DNA of 7,718 nt from Planctomycetota bacterium. Lineage in GTDB: Bacteria > Planctomycetota > Phycisphaerae > FEN-1346 > JAACEH01. Both the position numbers and the translations under genes were made by a program. The stretch spans positions 1 to 7,718 of the forward strand of contig JAFGPY010000121.1 of the NCBI GenBank assembly GCA_016935955.1. The letters are read 5' to 3'. Positions 6,177 through 7,718 of the stretch are shown piece by piece (position 1 is the stretch's first letter; the number at the start of each line of letters is the position of its first letter). The notes beneath the pieces are model-generated. The model did not search any database. It worked only from the letters and a program-made list of their open reading frames with translations, and was not told where the DNA came from.

Positions 6177-7328
6177 CTACTCCGCGGGCTTGTCTTGCCT
6201 GGGCTGGTCGAACCGCCGCACGCGAACGTGGCAGTCCGGACGGCCCGGGTGTCTGGCCAGGTAATCCTGATGATACTCCTCGGCGGGATAGAACACCGCG
6301 GCAGGCTTCACTTCGGTCACCACCTTGTAGCCGCGGTCGCGAAGGTCGCCGATCAGTTTCTCGACCACGGCCTTCTCGTCCTTGTTGCCGTAGAAGACCG
6401 CCGAGCGGTACTGCGTCCCCAAATCCGGTCCCTGGCGGTTGACCTGGGTCGGATCGTGAATCTCGAAGAAGAGCCGGGCCAAAGCCTCATAGCCGACCTG
6501 CTTCGGATCGTACACTACCTTGACCGCTTCGGCGTGACCGGTCTTGCCTGTGCAGACCTGCTCGTAGGTCGGATTGGCCACGGTCCCTCCGGTGTAGCCG
6601 CTGGTGACGCTGATGACTCCCTCGACCTGTTGCAGGTGGTGCTCGACTCCCCAGAAGCACCCGCCGGCGAAGATCGCCTCGGCCGTCGCAACGGCCTCAT
6701 CGCCGTCGGTCTTCGCCGCATCGTCCCCGGCCTTGGCCTGCTTCCCCTTAGTCAGTTGTCCGATCAGCGCGTCGCCTGCCGGCTTGAAGACGAGCGACAC
6801 CGAGTTGACGCAGTGCCGCACGTTCTTGGGCGTGAGCTTCTCCCCCTCGAAGACGTGACCCAGATGCCCCCCGCACGCGGCGCAGAGAATCTCGGTGCGC
6901 CGCCCGTCGGCATCGGTCTGCCGCTTCACGGCGCCGGGAATCTCCTGGTCGAAGCTCGGCCAGCCGCACTCTGAACGGAACTTGCTCGCGGACGTGTAGA
7001 GCGGCGCGCCGCACTGGCGACACACGTAGTACCCCTTGTCGAAAGTGTTCCAGTACTTGCCGGTGAACGGTCGCTCGGTGCCCTTGTCGACGATAATGTG
7101 CCGCTCCGCGGGCGTCAGCGCCGGCATCTTCTCCTTCTGAACGTCCTTGTCGGGATGGCTCACCTCAGTATGCTCCTTGTGCGGTAGATCCTTCTGCTCC
7201 TGTTCCGTGGCCTGCGGCTCCTGCGTCTGCGCGGTCGCGTCGGCGGCCTGAGCCCGCGGCGGCCGGGGACTGCACCCGATCCACACGCTCGCGCCCGCGA
7301 CCACAACCGCAATCCACCAGGTTCTCAT
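6177..7328 (-). CDS. msrBA: Bifunctional peptide-methionine sulfoxide reductase, MsrB-MsrA lipoprotein fusion
   Basis: This 383-residue fusion reduces both methionine sulfoxide stereoisomers in proteins: MsrB the R form, MsrA the S form. Residues 1-19 are a lipoprotein signal with a lipobox-like WIGC (Cys19). A charged linker rich in Glu, Gln, Lys and His runs to about 67. MsrB spans about 70-185: zinc ligand pairs C103/C106 and C149/C152, SECGWPSF with the likely resolving C121, and RHCVNSVSL with catalytic C173. A linker (190-215) leads to MsrA, about 217-372: GGCFWG with catalytic C224, SGYTGG, GHAEAV, GTQYRSAVFY and YHQDYL, with C366 the likely resolving cysteine. All key residues are present. 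The order B then A is the reverse of the common MsrA-MsrB fusion. Membrane anchoring implies repair of oxidised envelope proteins, which needs an outside electron donor not seen here. Purine-rich GAGGG (7337-7341, eight bases upstream) and AGGAG (7331-7335, two bases) precede ATG. Confidence 0.95.
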   Translation of the reverse strand: MRTWWIAVVVAGASVWIGCSPRPPRAQAADATAQTQEPQATEQEQKDLPHKEHTEVSHPDKDVQKEKMPALTPAERHIIVDKGTERPFTGKYWNTFDKGYYVCRQCGAPLYTSASKFRSECGWPSFDQEIPGAVKRQTDADGRRTEILCAACGGHLGHVFEGEKLTPKNVRHCVNSVSLVFKPAGDALIGQLTKGKQAKAGDDAAKTDGDEAVATAEAIFAGGCFWGVEHHLQQVEGVISVTSGYTGGTVANPTYEQVCTGKTGHAEAVKVVYDPKQVGYEALARLFFEIHDPTQVNRQGPDLGTQYRSAVFYGNKDEKAVVEKLIGDLRDRGYKVVTEVKPAAVFYPAEEYHQDYLARHPGRPDCHVRVRRFDQPRQDKPAE

Positions 7329-7382
7329 GGCTCCTGCCCTCGCAGCGCTTCTTGTTCTATTCTAGGGGCAAGGGTCAACCCG

Positions 7383-7408
7383 CGGGGCAAAAAAAATGTC
7401 GCGCCCCG
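7383..7408. promoter_or_regulatory. Dyad with A8 loop in the msr-cupin divergent region
   Basis: CGGGGC (7383-7388) and GCCCCG (7403-7408) are perfect complements around a 14-base interval starting with eight A residues. The right arm abuts the cupin -35 box. It may be an operator, or a fold in the msr leader if msr starts upstream. No clear msr promoter is seen: minus-strand TAGAAT (7364-7359) lacks a -35, and TTGACC (7378-7373) lacks a good -10. Confidence 0.35.
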
Positions 7409-7436
7409 TTGCATACCGGCCTCCAGCCGCTATAGT
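7409..7436 (+). promoter_or_regulatory. Candidate promoter of the cupin gene
   Basis: TTGCAT (7409-7414) and TATAGT (7431-7436) are 16 bp apart. Transcription would start near 7443, only a few bases before the ATG at 7447. No Shine-Dalgarno is present in the short interval, so the mRNA may be nearly leaderless. Confidence 0.55.
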
Positions 7437-7446
7437 GGCCAGTGCC

Positions 7447-7718
7447 ATGGCCACACGTGAACCCATCGTCCGTTATCTCGACCAGACGCCGCCGCTGGAT
7501 TGCCCCTACGGCAACGTCCGACGCGTGGTCACGGGAGGGTTGGGCGGTGTGGCCAACGTCCACGTCGTCACGGTCACGGCCGGAAGTCCGCATTTGCACA
7601 CCGGGTACGACGAGACCTACTACGTTCTCTCGGGAACCGGTACCATCACCATGGCCGGCCAGAGCTATCCTCTGCGGCCTGGGACGGTCGTCGTGATTCC
7701 TCGCGGCACCGAGCATGC
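7447..7718 (+). CDS. Cupin-domain protein (3' end beyond window)
   Basis: From ATG at 7447 there are 90 full codons open to the window edge. The N-terminal part contains CPYGNVRRVV (19-28), an element I associate with small single-domain cupins. Cupin motif 1 runs from G46 to G63: H49 and H51, then E56 and the YYVLSG turn, giving two histidines and one glutamate as metal ligands. Cupin motif 2 starts at G79 (PGTVVVIPRGTEH), with the fourth ligand, H90, as the last complete residue. A metal-binding beta-barrel enzyme or sensor is likely; substrate is not deducible. No signal peptide is seen, so it should be cytoplasmic. It is transcribed divergently from msrBA with 118 bp between starts, so shared regulation is possible. 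If the ATG is correct, the gene lacks a Shine-Dalgarno. Confidence 0.85.
   Translation, partial: MATREPIVRYLDQTPPLDCPYGNVRRVVTGGLGGVANVHVVTVTAGSPHLHTGYDETYYVLSGTGTITMAGQSYPLRPGTVVVIPRGTEH

Noticed and set aside
6117..6974. A 285-codon plus-strand open frame
   Set aside because: It is antisense to msrBA, whose catalytic motifs are unmistakable.
7375..7716. A 113-codon minus-strand open frame at the right edge
   Set aside because: It lies opposite the cupin gene, which has both cupin motifs; the opposite frame has no signature.

Overview
The window is high-GC bacterial DNA, most likely from a planctomycete (perhaps a Phycisphaerae-type lineage). This is an inference. It rests on a DUF1571-family exported protein, a family I know mainly from Planctomycetota, and on a large secreted protein built from tandem DNRLRE-like and PKD-like modules, an architecture common in that phylum. 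I see no insertion sequence, integrase, phage gene or CRISPR array.

Layout. (1) Positions 1-2692, minus strand: one long secreted modular protein whose 3' end lies outside the window. About 897 codons are open without a stop. The order is signal peptide, DNRLRE, PKD, DNRLRE, PKD, PKD, DNRLRE, then the start of another beta-rich domain. The PKD modules contain exact DNA repeats. (2) 2693-3497: a roughly 800-bp non-coding gap between divergent genes, with a strong ribosome binding site, a perfect hairpin, a short direct repeat and a candidate promoter. (3) 3498-5771, plus strand: a probable three-gene operon of a UbiE-type SAM methyltransferase, a signal-peptide DUF1571 protein and a small lipoprotein. 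(4) 5881-6108, plus strand: a self-contained tRNA-Glu(CTC) unit with a near-consensus promoter, a structured leader and an intrinsic terminator. (5) 6177-7328, minus strand: a lipoprotein fusion of MsrB and MsrA, a methionine sulfoxide reductase predicted to work outside the cytoplasm. (6) 7329-7446: a short divergent promoter region. (7) 7447-7718, plus strand: the 5' part of a cupin gene, possibly translated from a nearly leaderless mRNA.

How the genes relate. Four of the six proteins carry export signals (two Sec signal peptides, two lipoboxes), so the window is rich in cell-envelope functions. The three-gene block pairs one cytoplasmic enzyme with two envelope proteins of unknown role. 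The Msr fusion is a protein-repair enzyme of the envelope. The modular protein is probably a surface or carbohydrate-binding protein. I do not recognise a complete new defence or metabolic system. The best candidates for novelty are the repeat structure of the modular gene, its possible leader switch, the shared promoter context and the unusual Msr lipoprotein.
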